DNA of 64,000 bases from NCBI RefSeq assembly GCF_003031265.1, contig NZ_CP019966.1:4526001-4590000 (forward strand). The letters run 5' to 3'. Positions 51,030 through 60,104 of this stretch are shown one piece after another. The position numbers and the translations under genes are program-made. A model generated the notes under the pieces. That model saw nothing but the letters and a program-made list of their open reading frames with translations, searched no databases and had not been told where the DNA came from. The DNA comes from Rhodopseudomonas palustris. GTDB lineage: Bacteria > Pseudomonadota > Alphaproteobacteria > Rhizobiales > Xanthobacteraceae. The first letter of the stretch is position 1. Each line of letters begins with the position of its first letter.

Positions 51030-52703
51030 CTAGCGGGGCTGCTTCGGGGATTTTCGGATCGGGCGCACCGGCGCGGTGATCTGCCCGGTGCGATCACGCT
51101 CGTTGACGTCCACGACTGTATCGAGCGGCGCGGTCAGCTCATAGACGTAGCTGACGTCGGTGAAGTAGCGCTTCGATGTGCCGCCGAGCGCTTCGGGCGC
51201 CACGCGGTCAAGCAGGATAATGCCGAACTCGCTATCCGGACGCCGGGTCGACGCGCTGGTGTTGAACTCTTCCCAGCGGAAATGAAATGTTGCGTCCTTG
51301 GCTTCGCCTGTGACGGTCCAGCTCGCAACCACCCGCGGGTGCTTGCCGACCACGGCCAAGCCTTCATCGGAATGCGACGCCAGCTCGAAGAACAGCAGAG
51401 ACAGGCTCTGTGCCGCCCGCGCGCTGACCGCGATATCAGGACCGTCAACCTCGATGCGGTCGGCATGCGGGATTGCCCGTCCTTCGAACAGGCCCTTGAG
51501 CATCACGCCCTGCCACTGGCTGTCGCTGAGCAGCGACACGACGTTGGACATCGCATGAATCCGCCCGATCAGCAGCTCGCGCGCGACGTCGAGATCGGAG
51601 CCGTGGCGCAGCGTCCTGGTCACGATCGACTGGATCACCGCCAGAATATTCTTCACCCGGTGGTTGAGCTCGTCGATCACCGCAGTCAAGCGGCGCTCGA
51701 AACCAATCCGCATCTGGATTTCGCGTCGCAGCCGGATGTTGCTGTAGCTGACATAGCCGAACAGCCCACAGACGATCAGCGTCAGCGCCAGGCCGGCGAG
51801 CCCGATGATCAGCGCCATTTTCTGAGCGCGGTCATAGGGATCGATCTTCGGGTAATAGGCCAGCGACCAGTCCCGATTACCGAACGTCACGGTGCGAACG
51901 ATGATCGGATTAGCCCCTTCCGGGTGCGCCACCCGCGAGGTGATCTCGCCGCTTTCGTCGGCGAGCAGCTCATAACCCTCGCGGCTCGGATCCTTCAGCA
52001 CCACCGAGAACAACGACAGATCGTCGTTGGTGAGCATCAGCGTGGCGAGCTTATAGGAGAAGGTGACGAAGCCGACGATGTCCGAGCTGTCGGTGTTCAT
52101 CACCGGCGCCGCCAGAACGACACCGACCGGACCACTGCCCGTTAGCGGCACCGGATCGGAGACGTGCGGCTGGCCCTCGGCCAGGGCCTGCGCAAAGGTC
52201 CGGCCGAGCACCGGATCATGATCCAGCATCCGGCCGGTCAGCGCCATGGTCTCGGCGTTTCGCGGCTCGACATCCATCACGACGTCGAGCGGCACCGGGC
52301 TGCTCAGATCGAGCGGCTTGCCGTCATAGTCGCGCACGGTCGGATCGGGAAAACCCGCCTTGGTCAGCTCGGCCTCGGCGGCCGGCACTTCCTCGGGCTT
52401 CAGCCGTGCCACCCAGGTCGCCAGCACGAAATCGGTCTTGAAGGTGTAGATCGACGACCGCAGCGGCTGCAGCATGTCGGCCTTGATCACCGAGGGCTTG
52501 CGAAACAGGCCTGAAGCGACCCGGCCGAGCAGTTCGCGCTCGGTGAGGCGGTCCTGAACCTGGCTGGCATGAACGTCGATGGCCCGTCCGAGCGCGATGC
52601 GCTGGATCGCCGCTTCCTGCTCATAGACGCGGGATGCGGAAAAGCCTGACAGCACCACCCCTATGATAGCGATCAAGCCGATGATGAAGCCAAGCCGAAC
52701 CAC
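51030..52703 (-). CDS. HWE-family sensor histidine kinase, probable PhyR kinase
   Basis: 557 residues. A membrane helix at the start (LGFIIGLIAIIGVVLSGFSA), an extracellular sensor of about 240 residues with CHASE-domain features (TFKTDFVLATWVARLKPEEV, EPRNAETMALTGRMLDHDPV), a second helix (ALIIGLAGLALTLIVCGLF), then the dimerisation/phosphorylation region DELNHRVKNILAVIQSIVTR with phospho-His and an ATPase part with RWEEF (the WxE of HWE kinases) and SEFGIILLDRVAPEALGGTS. It faces ecfG, so it is the likely stress sensor that phosphorylates PhyR. The stimulus is unknown. GTG start at 52703. Confidence 0.9.
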   Translation of the reverse strand: MVRLGFIIGLIAIIGVVLSGFSASRVYEQEAAIQRIALGRAIDVHASQVQDRLTERELLGRVASGLFRKPSVIKADMLQPLRSSIYTFKTDFVLATWVARLKPEEVPAAEAELTKAGFPDPTVRDYDGKPLDLSSPVPLDVVMDVEPRNAETMALTGRMLDHDPVLGRTFAQALAEGQPHVSDPVPLTGSGPVGVVLAAPVMNTDSSDIVGFVTFSYKLATLMLTNDDLSLFSVVLKDPSREGYELLADESGEITSRVAHPEGANPIIVRTVTFGNRDWSLAYYPKIDPYDRAQKMALIIGLAGLALTLIVCGLFGYVSYSNIRLRREIQMRIGFERRLTAVIDELNHRVKNILAVIQSIVTRTLRHGSDLDVARELLIGRIHAMSNVVSLLSDSQWQGVMLKGLFEGRAIPHADRIEVDGPDIAVSARAAQSLSLLFFELASHSDEGLAVVGKHPRVVASWTVTGEAKDATFHFRWEEFNTSASTRRPDSEFGIILLDRVAPEALGGTSKRYFTDVSYVYELTAPLDTVVDVNERDRTGQITAPVRPIRKSPKQPR

Positions 52704-52944
52704 GCTCTTACTCGTTGTCCGAGGCGGAGCGTCCGCCTCACCTATTCAACGTATCGAAACCGGCCCCACCATGAAGAAGCGTCGACCTGAGCGCAACTGA
52801 ACGATCCTGGAGGACGGTCGGTGGGGCACGAATTCCAAGAGCGGTTCAACCACGCCCGGCCTGATTTCGTTCCCGCCCCAACAATCACGAAGTTGGTACT
52901 GCAGCGCACGCGGAGATACCGCAGGTAGCTGCGCCGGCGGAGGC

Positions 52945-53574
52945 TCAGGCCGACTGCCGCGGCGTCAGGCCACCCTTCTCTTCAATAAAGCCGATAATGC
53001 GATCGAGTCCGTCGCTCTTCTTCAGATTGGTCATGACGAACGGCCGCGCGCCGCGCATTCGCTTGGCATCGGTATCCATCTTCTCCAACGACGCACCGAC
53101 ATAGGGCGCCAGATCGATCTTATTGATCACCAGGAGGTCGGACCGGGTGATACCTGGGCCGCCTTTGGAGGGGATTTTGTCTCCTGCGGCGACGTCGATC
53201 ACATAAATGGTGATGTCGGCGAGTTCGGGCGAGAATGTCGCGGCCAGGTTGTCGCCGCCGGACTCGATCAGCACCAGATCGAGCCCCGGAAACTTGCTGC
53301 GCATCTCGGCCACGGCGGCGAGGTTCATCGACGCATCCTCGCGGATGGCGGTATGCGGGCAGCCACCAGTCTCCACCCCGGCGATCCGATCCGGCGTCAG
53401 CGAGCCGGAGCGCACCAGGAATTCGGCGTCCCACTTGGTGTAAATGTCGTTGGTGATCGCCGCGATGTCGTAGCGCTCGCGCATCGACTTGCAGAGCAGG
53501 TCCATCAGCGCAGTCTTGCCCGAGCCCACGGGGCCACCGATGCCGACGCGGAGAGGGCCGTGATGATCCGACAT
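52945..53574 (-). CDS. ureG: Urease accessory GTPase UreG
   Basis: 209 residues: [20 protein letters not shown] (P-loop), [40 protein letters not shown] (the CPH nickel site), [20 protein letters not shown] and [15 protein letters not shown]. It hydrolyses GTP to deliver nickel to urease with UreD/E/F. The other urease genes are not within the window, so this gene is displaced or ends an operon beyond it. No other ure gene is next to it on either side. Full-length and intact. Start at 53574 follows the family N-terminus. Confidence 0.95.
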   Translation of the reverse strand: MSDHHGPLRVGIGGPVGSGKTALMDLLCKSMRERYDIAAITNDIYTKWDAEFLVRSGSLTPDRIAGVETGGCPHTAIREDASMNLAAVAEMRSKFPGLDLVLIESGGDNLAATFSPELADITIYVIDVAAGDKIPSKGGPGITRSDLLVINKIDLAPYVGASLEKMDTDAKRMRGARPFVMTNLKKSDGLDRIIGFIEEKGGLTPRQSA

Positions 53575-53769
53575 ATTGGATTTCCGGTAGGAGATCTGAG
53601 GAAAGCAGCCACGCGGCGCAAAACCGATCAATCGTCACCGCGAGCCGGAAATAAGAACGATGCGGCAAGAGATTGCAAGCCGTGAGCAGCGCCGCGGCGT
53701 CATCGCGCCGGACTCAAACAACCGCCTACATCCTTAGTCGGCGCCCTATAGGTCGCAGCAGCGGGCTGC

Positions 53770-54045
53770 TTACGCCGCTGCGGACTGATCTTTCGAGGAA
53801 TACCCAGCGTCCTTGGCTTCTTTCCGCGGCTTGGCCTCGGCCGCAGCGGGCCCATTCTTGGTGACCTTGCCGTAGCGCGACAGCATCGCGAGCTCGGCTT
53901 GGCACGCGGCAACCTTCTCGGCGAGCTTATCGGTCGCTTCGTCCCGGAAGGCGGCGAGTTCTTCGATGCTCAGGGAGTCGAGATCGATCTTGGCTATTGG
54001 CGCCCGCTCCAACTTTCGCGCTGGGCTACCGAGTACCGCTTTCAC
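53770..54045 (-). CDS. H-NS-like N-terminal domain protein without a DNA-binding tail
   Basis: About 91 residues, GTG at 54045 (a TTG at 54054 is also in frame). The middle part IDLDSLSIEELAAFRDEATD then KLAEKVAACQAELAMLSRYG is the coiled-coil oligomerisation pattern of alphaproteobacterial H-NS/MvaT-like proteins. The usual C-terminal DNA-binding core (a Y-R-N-P..W-x-G-R-G-type block) is absent; instead the tail is Lys/Ala/Ser-rich. It might block full-length H-NS proteins by mixed oligomers, an inference. Family call moderate. Confidence 0.6.
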   Translation of the reverse strand: MKAVLGSPARKLERAPIAKIDLDSLSIEELAAFRDEATDKLAEKVAACQAELAMLSRYGKVTKNGPAAAEAKPRKEAKDAGYSSKDQSAAA

Positions 54046-54146
54046 CGCAACCAACCGTACGATTTATCCACCACCGCAGCCTGTTGGCAGCGATTTCGAT
54101 TGACGCCCCTGATCAGCGCTCCCAATGATGACTTTTAGGAAGAGCA

Positions 54147-54497
54147 ATGACGACGTCGCAACTGCCAAACTCCGAGTCCGCTGATTTCAGCGAAAGCAGC
54201 AGCCTGGATAGTGGCTCTGAGGACGCGGCTGCGGCGGGCATTCAGACCGGTGCTCGCGGAATTACCGAGTTCCAAACCGACTCACGAGCGCAAATACCTC
54301 CGGCGACCCAACACTCCGAGGCTGAAGTGTCTCGTCCTGAAACGATTGCATCGCGAGAACGCGAAGAGATCGCGAAACGCATTGCAGCCTTCCGAAATCT
54401 GCAGATCAGCCTGAAGCAAGAGCGCGAGGACTATTACGAGCGCACGCTCGCCCGCACTCGCGCCGCACTCGCGCCAAACGCGAAACAGCCGCGCTGA
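54147..54497 (+). CDS. Conserved hypothetical protein with C-terminal coiled coil
   Basis: 116 residues. The first 70 are polar, Ser/Glu/Ala-rich and likely disordered; the rest, from EREEIAKRIAAFRNLQISLK then QEREDYYERTLARTRAALA, is a charged helix. I have seen this helical tail on small hypothetical proteins of Bradyrhizobium-type genomes. AGGAAG precedes the ATG at 54147, supporting expression. Codon use is less GC-biased in the first half than its neighbours. Function unknown. Confidence 0.65.
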   Translation: MTTSQLPNSESADFSESSSLDSGSEDAAAAGIQTGARGITEFQTDSRAQIPPATQHSEAEVSRPETIASREREEIAKRIAAFRNLQISLKQEREDYYERTLARTRAALAPNAKQPR

Positions 54498-54961
54498 TCA
54501 ATCGCATTCCACTGTTCTCGTCGCGCTGATATCTCGCGGCGCCCCCCCGATACGCCTTTGGTTGGATGGATTGCGTAGCCCGCGCACACTAAGCGCGACC
54601 ACGTCCCACCGCGTTATTCGCGACAAATCGTCTCCATCAGCAGCACCGATCCTCGGAAATACACGGCTGACGGGCACCGATTTGCACTCTTGGGTGGCAA
54701 GTTTCCACTTTGCGAGAAAACCCGGCACGCGCCGGGCCGGTGTAGTGATTTGCAGCAGTTTGACCGGTGTCAACGAGCCAAGACATCGACAAAACGGCGA
54801 TAGTCACTACGCGCGAGTACCTAATTTCGCCAAATTGCCAACTACACACACTTAAACTAATGCTAACCGAAGCCGCCTCGATCAGTTCGAAATTCTCAAT
54901 TTCCGAATTGTCGGCACGGAATGGGTGTAGTAGAAGGGCGCTTCACTAAAGGAGCCTACGC
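54498..54961. other. AT-richer intergenic region without a convincing gene
   Basis: About 460 bases with clearly lower GC than the average, especially 54780-54910. A 60-codon frame (54767-54949) has no ribosome binding site or family features. A short GC hairpin (CCCGGC/GCCGGG near 54721) is present. AAAGGAG before 54962 belongs to the next gene. Confidence 0.4.
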
Positions 54962-55246
54962 GTGGCAAAGAAAGCGAAAGCAAAGACTGCGAAGACCGCA
55001 GCGAAGTCGAAGAAGGCCAAGAAGGTCGTGACCAAGGCTGCGGCGAAGACCGCTACCAAGGCCAAGGCCGCCAAGAAGGGCAAGATCACTCGCCGCGAGT
55101 ACACCAAGGAAGACATCAAGGAGTTGAAGGCGCATTCGAAGGCGCGCACTCCGGTGGCGGAAATCGCCCGTCTGACCAATCGGACCGTCGGCTCGCTGCG
55201 CCAGAAGGCGCTGAAGCTCGGTATCGGCCTCGGCCACCAGCGCTGA
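54962..55246 (+). CDS. Histone H1-like tail fused to a helix-turn-helix module
   Basis: 94 residues, GTG start after AAAGGAG. Residues 1-42 are a run of Lys/Ala with KKxKxKTAKTAAKSKKAKK-type repeats, as in histone H1 C-tails and bacterial AlgP/Hc proteins. Residues 43-94, ITRREYTKEDIKELKAHSKA, RTPVAEIARLTNRTVGSLRQ, KALKLGIGLGHQR, form a compact helical module resembling a helix-turn-helix. It would bind DNA with little sequence specificity plus a module for recognition. Nucleoid role inferred. Single gene in an AT-rich setting. Confidence 0.75.
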   Translation: MAKKAKAKTAKTAAKSKKAKKVVTKAAAKTATKAKAAKKGKITRREYTKEDIKELKAHSKARTPVAEIARLTNRTVGSLRQKALKLGIGLGHQR

Positions 55247-55314
55247 GCCTGAACGCGCAACTCGCGAAGCGATAACGACTGCCGACCTCCGGTTACGACC
55301 GGATTAATCGGGCC

Positions 55315-57426
55315 TCAGTCGCGCTTCGCGAGTGGCGCATCAGCCTTCTTTATCCAGACTTTATTATCGTGAAACGCCGCACCGCCGTGCGGCGCGATTG
55401 ATTCTGCGCTGGTCAGGACATTGATTCCACGTCCGCCGCGATGAGCCCGGTTCGGAAACACTGATTCGGCGATCAAGACGCCGCGCCGCAGTCCGCTGCT
55501 GAGCCGGACCGTCAGCATCGTTTCTCCCCGGGCATTCCCCAGCATCACCAGATCGCCCTCACCGACGCCGACCTCGGCGGCATCGGCCGGGTGCATCATC
55601 ACGTTGGGCTCGCCCTCGCGTGCCTGCGACGACGGCGTCTCGTTGAAGGTGGTGTTGAGGAAGCTGCGGGCCGGGCTCGTAGCAAGCCGGAACGGATGCT
55701 GCGCATCGGCCTGTTCGGTCACCGCCCAGTGATCCGGCAGGCTGGGCATCTCCTGCCACGGTCCTAGCCGCAGTTTGCGCGCGAGGTTGACGTTGCCCCA
55801 GTCGACCCGGAAGTGAAACTTGCCGTCCGGATGCGCGAAGCCGTCAAGGAAGTGAGACTCGCGGAAATCCGGCTGTAGATCGCGCCAAAGATCAGCCTCG
55901 AGCTGCTCGATGCCGCCATGGCCGCTGGCTTTCAGCGTCGTATCGATGACCTGACGCGGCGTCATCGCGAACGCCGGATGATCGACGCCGAGCCGCTGCG
56001 CCAGCCCCTGGAGCACCTGGTGATTGGAGCGGCATTCGCCGGGCGGTTCGACCAGCCGGGCGCCGACCGAGATGTGCTGATGGCCGCCGCCGTAATACAG
56101 GTCGTCGTGCTCCAAGAACATCGTCGCCGGCAATACGATATCGGCCACCAGCGCGGTCTCGGTCATGAACTGCTCATGCACCGCAACGAACAGGTCTTCG
56201 CGGGCGAAGCCGACGCGGACCAACTCCTGCTCCGGCGCGACGGTCATCGGATTGGTGTTCTGGATCAGCATCGCCTTGACCGGCGCGCCGCCATCCAGCG
56301 CCTCGGCATCACCGGTGAGGATGCGACCGATCTTGGACTGATCCAGTATCCGCGTCGCCGGATCGAGCTGATCCAGCCCCTCGATCAGAGTCTTGTCGAA
56401 GCCGAAGATCGCGCCATTGTTGAAGAAAGCGCCGCCGCCTTCGTGCTGCCACGCCCCCGTCACTGCCGGGATACACAGCGCAGCGTGCATCTGCGCGGCG
56501 CCGTTGCGGCTGCGGGTAAACCCATAGCCGAGCCGGAAGAAGCTGCGCTTGGTGTGGCCCACCGCATGCGCAAACGCTTCGATCTCCGCCTCCGGCACAC
56601 CGCAGATCGCGGAGGCCCATGCGGGCGTCCGCGTCTTAAGATGCGCTTCGAGGTCGTCCGGACAGTCGGTGTAGCGGGCCAGATAGCCGCGATCCGCAAG
56701 ACCATCGCGAAACAGCACGTGCATCACACCGCAGGCGAAGGCCCCGTCGGTCCCCGGACGCAGGATGATCCGGATATCGGCCTGCTGCATCGTCTCGTTA
56801 TCGTAGATATCGATGGCCGCGATCTTGGCGCCACGCTCTTTGCGGGCCCGGGCGGCGTGGGTCATGACGTTGACCTGGGTCGAGACCGGATTAGTCCCCC
56901 AGATCACGATCAGATCCGACTTCGCCATTTCCCGCGGATCGACGCCGGCGACCTTGCCGACACCGGCCGCAAAGCCCGCCCAGGCGACATTCGCGCAGAT
57001 TGTCGAGTAAAACCGCGAGTACTTTTTGACATTGGCGAGCCGGTTGATGCCGTCCCGCATCACCAGCCCCATGGTGCCCGCATAGTAATAGGGCCACACC
57101 GACTCCGCGCCGAACTCCGCCTCGGCGGCATCGAACCGTGCCGCGATCTCGTCCAGCGCCTCGTCCCAGGAGATGCGCGCAAATTGTCCGGAGCCCTTCG
57201 ATCCGGTGCGGCGCATCGGATAGGTCAGCCGGTCGGGATGATGGATGCGCTCGGCGTAGCGGGCGACTTTGGCGCAGACGACGCCGGCCGTGTAGGTCTG
57301 CCGCTTCGAGCCGCGGAGCCGGCCGATGGTCGAGCCGTCGATCACTTCGACGTCGAGTGCGCAGGCCGAGGGGCAGTCGTGCGGACAAGTGGAATGGCGG
57401 ATGTCGATCGCGGCACGCTGGTTCAT
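55315..57426 (-). CDS. Molybdopterin-dependent oxidoreductase (DMSO reductase family)
   Basis: 703 residues. An N-terminal Fe4S4 site: STCPHDCPSACALDVEVIDG, with a further Cys in TAGVVCAKVARY. Molybdopterin-binding domains follow: WPYYYAGTMGLVMRDGINRL, DLIVIWGTNPVSTQVNVMTH, LGYGFTRSRNGAAQMHAALC, and the C-terminal dinucleotide-binding part (NVMMHPADAAEVGVGEGDLV). The family includes formate dehydrogenases and polysulfide/thiosulfate reductases; no partner subunits adjoin and no Tat signal is visible, so it is a lone cytosolic enzyme of unknown substrate. Start at 57426 begins at the Fe-S region. Confidence 0.87.
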   Translation of the reverse strand: MNQRAAIDIRHSTCPHDCPSACALDVEVIDGSTIGRLRGSKRQTYTAGVVCAKVARYAERIHHPDRLTYPMRRTGSKGSGQFARISWDEALDEIAARFDAAEAEFGAESVWPYYYAGTMGLVMRDGINRLANVKKYSRFYSTICANVAWAGFAAGVGKVAGVDPREMAKSDLIVIWGTNPVSTQVNVMTHAARARKERGAKIAAIDIYDNETMQQADIRIILRPGTDGAFACGVMHVLFRDGLADRGYLARYTDCPDDLEAHLKTRTPAWASAICGVPEAEIEAFAHAVGHTKRSFFRLGYGFTRSRNGAAQMHAALCIPAVTGAWQHEGGGAFFNNGAIFGFDKTLIEGLDQLDPATRILDQSKIGRILTGDAEALDGGAPVKAMLIQNTNPMTVAPEQELVRVGFAREDLFVAVHEQFMTETALVADIVLPATMFLEHDDLYYGGGHQHISVGARLVEPPGECRSNHQVLQGLAQRLGVDHPAFAMTPRQVIDTTLKASGHGGIEQLEADLWRDLQPDFRESHFLDGFAHPDGKFHFRVDWGNVNLARKLRLGPWQEMPSLPDHWAVTEQADAQHPFRLATSPARSFLNTTFNETPSSQAREGEPNVMMHPADAAEVGVGEGDLVMLGNARGETMLTVRLSSGLRRGVLIAESVFPNRAHRGGRGINVLTSAESIAPHGGAAFHDNKVWIKKADAPLAKRD

Positions 57427-57557
57427 ATGCGAATGGTTAGCACGAGTTTTCCCGACTGAGAACGGTACCGGACTATTGCTCGTACGGCGACGGACGCCAG
57501 CGACCTGCAACCTTTTGGGCTTTCGGACGTTATGCCGGCACAACAGGGACGTACGAC

Positions 57558-57884
57558 ATGCATCCGGCACAGCACATCGAATTTAACCGTTTGGCTCAGG
57601 AAATGGCGGCTTGGCGCGCCGTTCCGGCGGACGACCGGTCTCCGGCTCCGGGCTGGTGGTGGGGACCTGCGATGGCGCTCCGCCATGCCAAACAACCGCT
57701 GTCGCCGGAAGACTGCCGCAAGTTCGGCCTGCCGCTCGGCGCCTCGTTCGCTGACGCCGGAAATAAGGTGATGGCGTTTTTGGCTGCCCAGCGCTCGCTG
57801 ACGCGCGCCAGCGAGTTTCCGAAGCGCCGCAGCAAGCACCGCCCGATCAAGATCGCGAGCTTGTACGCGATGGCGGCGGAATAA
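57558..57884 (+). CDS. Conserved hypothetical protein
   Basis: 108 residues. It begins MHPAQHIEFNRLAQEMAAWR, has a Trp/Gly-rich stretch (SPAPGWWWGPAMALRH), then CRKFGLPLGASFADAGNKVM and a basic end with KRRSKHRPIKIA. One Cys only, no membrane segment, no recognised domain. CAGGGACG is near the ATG as a possible ribosome binding site. Divergent from the molybdoenzyme, tail to tail with the channel gene 14 bases further. I do not recognise the family. Confidence 0.6.
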   Translation: MHPAQHIEFNRLAQEMAAWRAVPADDRSPAPGWWWGPAMALRHAKQPLSPEDCRKFGLPLGASFADAGNKVMAFLAAQRSLTRASEFPKRRSKHRPIKIASLYAMAAE

Positions 57885-57898
57885 GCGCCGTTAGCGCC

Positions 57899-59137
57899 TT
57901 ACGCGTTCTCTTCCACCGAGACGTCGGCCTGCCCCTCGAGATCAGCGATCTCGAGGTTGAGGTTACGGCCGGTACGGCCTTCGACAATCTGGTTGATCTT
58001 GCGCGCGATGCTCGGCTCGCGGGCAATCAACGCACGTAGATCGGCGCCATCCAGGACCAACAGCCGCGTCCGCGACACCGCCCTCACGGTTGCCGAGCGT
58101 TCGACCCGCTTTAGTACTGCAATCTCGCCGAAGAAGTGCCCGGTGCCGAGTCGGATGCGGCGGCCCTTGTCCTCGGGCCCAAGCTCGATTTCCACGTCAC
58201 CTTCGGCAATGAAATACATCGCGGTCGCCGGCTCACCCCGGCGGAACACCACTTCGCCGCGCTCGATCTGCCGCGCCTGCAGCAGCTGCATAATGTGCGC
58301 GATGTCTCCGGCGGTGAGATGCGAGAACAAAGGCACCCGCGCCACCATGCTCCAATTGACGATGAAGTCGCGGCGGTGGATCACCTCGGAGAACGCGTTG
58401 GCGACGATGCCGACCGGCAACGCGATCATGATCAGGCCGCAGATGATGGTGGCGGCGGCGATCATCCGGCCGACTCCGGTGGCCGGCACGACGTCGCCAT
58501 AACCGATCGTGCTGAGCGTTACGATCGCCCACCACATCGCGTCAGGAATGGTGCCGAACTTCTCGGGCTGCACGTGGCCCTCGGCAATGTGCATCGCGGT
58601 CGCCGAGACCAGAGTCGCGCACGCCAGGATCACGAGGCAGGCCATCAGCGCCCGGCGCTCACTCTCCAGAACTTCCAGCAGCGACCGCATGCCCGACGAA
58701 TAACGGGCGAATTTCAGCAGCCGCAGCATCCGCAGGATGATCAAGACCCGGAGGTCGTCCGGACCGAACAGCGCGATCCAGAGCGGCATCACCGAGATGC
58801 AATCGACGATACCCTGCGGGCTGATCATGTAGGCCCACGCAGCGCGCAGCGGGCTCATGTGGTGGTACGGCAGATGCTCGGGCGCGATCCAGATCCGGAT
58901 GTAGTATTCGATCGAGAACACCACCAGGCACAGCAGCTCCAGCGCCTGAAACAGCCGGCTGTAGTCGTCGCGCATCGCCGGCACCGACTCCATCACCGTG
59001 ATCCCGACGCTGAGCACGATGAAGAAGACGATGAAGCGATTGACGACGACGCCCATGCGCGAGGTCTGCGCCTGGGATTCGAGGATTTCGTAGAAATAAT
59101 GCCGGGCTCGAAGATAGGCCGGCGTTTCGTCGCGCAT
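57899..59137 (-). CDS. Cyclic-nucleotide-gated potassium channel
   Basis: 412 residues. Six transmembrane segments with a voltage-sensor-like S4 (VLIILRMLRLLKFARYSSG), pore helix and selectivity filter TLSTIGYGDVVPATGVG (TIGYGD = K+). The C-terminal CNB domain holds IERGEVVFRRGEPATAMYFI, AEGDVEIELGPEDKGRRIRL, and FGEIAVLKRVERSATVRAVS; the GE and the RS-A site needed for cAMP/cGMP binding are present. Similar in plan to MloK1 of Mesorhizobium. It probably changes K+ flow in response to cyclic nucleotides. It lies 52 bases downstream of the aadR gene, same strand. Confidence 0.9.
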   Translation of the reverse strand: MRDETPAYLRARHYFYEILESQAQTSRMGVVVNRFIVFFIVLSVGITVMESVPAMRDDYSRLFQALELLCLVVFSIEYYIRIWIAPEHLPYHHMSPLRAAWAYMISPQGIVDCISVMPLWIALFGPDDLRVLIILRMLRLLKFARYSSGMRSLLEVLESERRALMACLVILACATLVSATAMHIAEGHVQPEKFGTIPDAMWWAIVTLSTIGYGDVVPATGVGRMIAAATIICGLIMIALPVGIVANAFSEVIHRRDFIVNWSMVARVPLFSHLTAGDIAHIMQLLQARQIERGEVVFRRGEPATAMYFIAEGDVEIELGPEDKGRRIRLGTGHFFGEIAVLKRVERSATVRAVSRTRLLVLDGADLRALIAREPSIARKINQIVEGRTGRNLNLEIADLEGQADVSVEENA

Positions 59138-59189
59138 CGGTAGCCTCGGGTGGGATTCCGGGCGGATGCGCGGCCGAAAGTGAAGCGTT

Positions 59190-59909
59190 TCAGGCCGCGG
59201 CGAGCGCGTCGAAGCGTTTCGGGTCCAGCACGCGTACCCCGTCCGGAACGATCACGATCAGTTTTTCCCGCTCCAACTTGGTGAAGGTGCGGCTTACGGT
59301 TTCGATCGTCAGGCCGAGGAAGTCGGCGATGTCCTGACGGCCCATCGGCAGGCTGACGGTTTTGGTGACGCCTTCCAGCCGGGCCAGACGATCGCGCCAA
59401 CCGACCAGGAAGGCAGCGACCTTCTCCTCGGCGGAGCGGCGGCCGAGCAGCAGCATCTGATCCTGGGCGAGGCTGAGTTCGCGGGTGGCGAAGTCGTTCA
59501 TGCGGAGCAACATCTGCGGGCGATTTTCGATGAAGCGCAGGAACGGACCGCGGAAGAACTTGCAGACGGTCACGCCGCCGATCGAGTCGGCCGAGAAGGA
59601 GTAGCGGTTACCTGGTGCCATTCCGAGGAAATCGCCGGGAAGCGCAAAGCCGATGATCTGGCGACGGCCATCGGGCAGCAGCTTGTACAGGCGGGCGATC
59701 CCCTCGATCAGGCTGTAGACCGAGTCAGCGACTTCGTCCTCGGAGAACAGCGCTTCCTTCGGCCCGTAACGGACATGCTGGGCAAGACGTTCGAACTCTT
59801 CGTGGTCGGCAGGGCCGAGTTCGCCACAGATCGCCAGCCCACGCACCGCGCAGTGCGTCTCACAGCGAAATCCCTCGCAAGTCGTCGTCGGATAAGCGAG
59901 ATGCGGCAT
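59190..59909 (-). CDS. aadR: AadR, FNR/CRP-type oxygen-responsive regulator
   Basis: 239 residues. The N-terminus has CEGFRCETHCAVRGLAICGE, the cysteine cluster used by FNR to hold an oxygen-labile Fe4S4; then a cNMP-like beta barrel (SLIEGIARLYKLLPDGRRQI) and a helix-turn-helix (MGRQDIADFLGLTIETVSRT) with E and R positions typical for TTGAT-N4-ATCAA recognition. I recognise it as AadR of R. palustris, required for anaerobic 4-hydroxybenzoate and benzoate degradation. Both the Cys set and the helix are intact. A clean FNR box lies 111 bases upstream, closer to the divergent cytochrome gene. Confidence 0.88.
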   Translation of the reverse strand: MPHLAYPTTTCEGFRCETHCAVRGLAICGELGPADHEEFERLAQHVRYGPKEALFSEDEVADSVYSLIEGIARLYKLLPDGRRQIIGFALPGDFLGMAPGNRYSFSADSIGGVTVCKFFRGPFLRFIENRPQMLLRMNDFATRELSLAQDQMLLLGRRSAEEKVAAFLVGWRDRLARLEGVTKTVSLPMGRQDIADFLGLTIETVSRTFTKLEREKLIVIVPDGVRVLDPKRFDALAAA

Positions 59910-60019
59910 CCATCACTCCATGCGGTCGCCAGACTGAACTCTCCTGGCGCGCATCGCCGTCAACTGACCGCCCATTCTGCGCCAGAAGAGTTAATATGTC
60001 GGCAATTCGTCAAGGCAGC

Positions 60020-60033
60020 TTGACACAGATCAA
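60020..60033. promoter_or_regulatory. FNR/AadR/FixK box TTGACACAGATCAA
   Basis: A TTGAC-N4-ATCAA site, near-perfect dyad. Its centre is about 78 bases before the cytochrome c ATG (60105), compatible with activation at -41 of a start near 60068, and about 117 bases before the aadR ATG on the other strand. Confidence 0.75.
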
Positions 60034-60104
60034 GGTCATGACACGACCGTCATGCATCGTGCAAGTCGTTGTTTGGCGACCTGTTTTTACCGACCGGGCG
60101 GCTC

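Noticed and set aside
54767..54949. A 60-codon frame in the AT-rich spacer as a small gene.
   Set aside because: No ribosome binding site, Ser/Thr/Leu-biased composition expected from random AT-rich DNA, and it ends only a few bases before the next gene's ribosome binding site.
55918..57459. A 513-codon plus-strand frame opposite the molybdopterin oxidoreductase gene.
   Set aside because: Composition is Arg/His/Gly-rich shadow sequence; the minus-strand gene shows intact Fe-S and cofactor motifs throughout.
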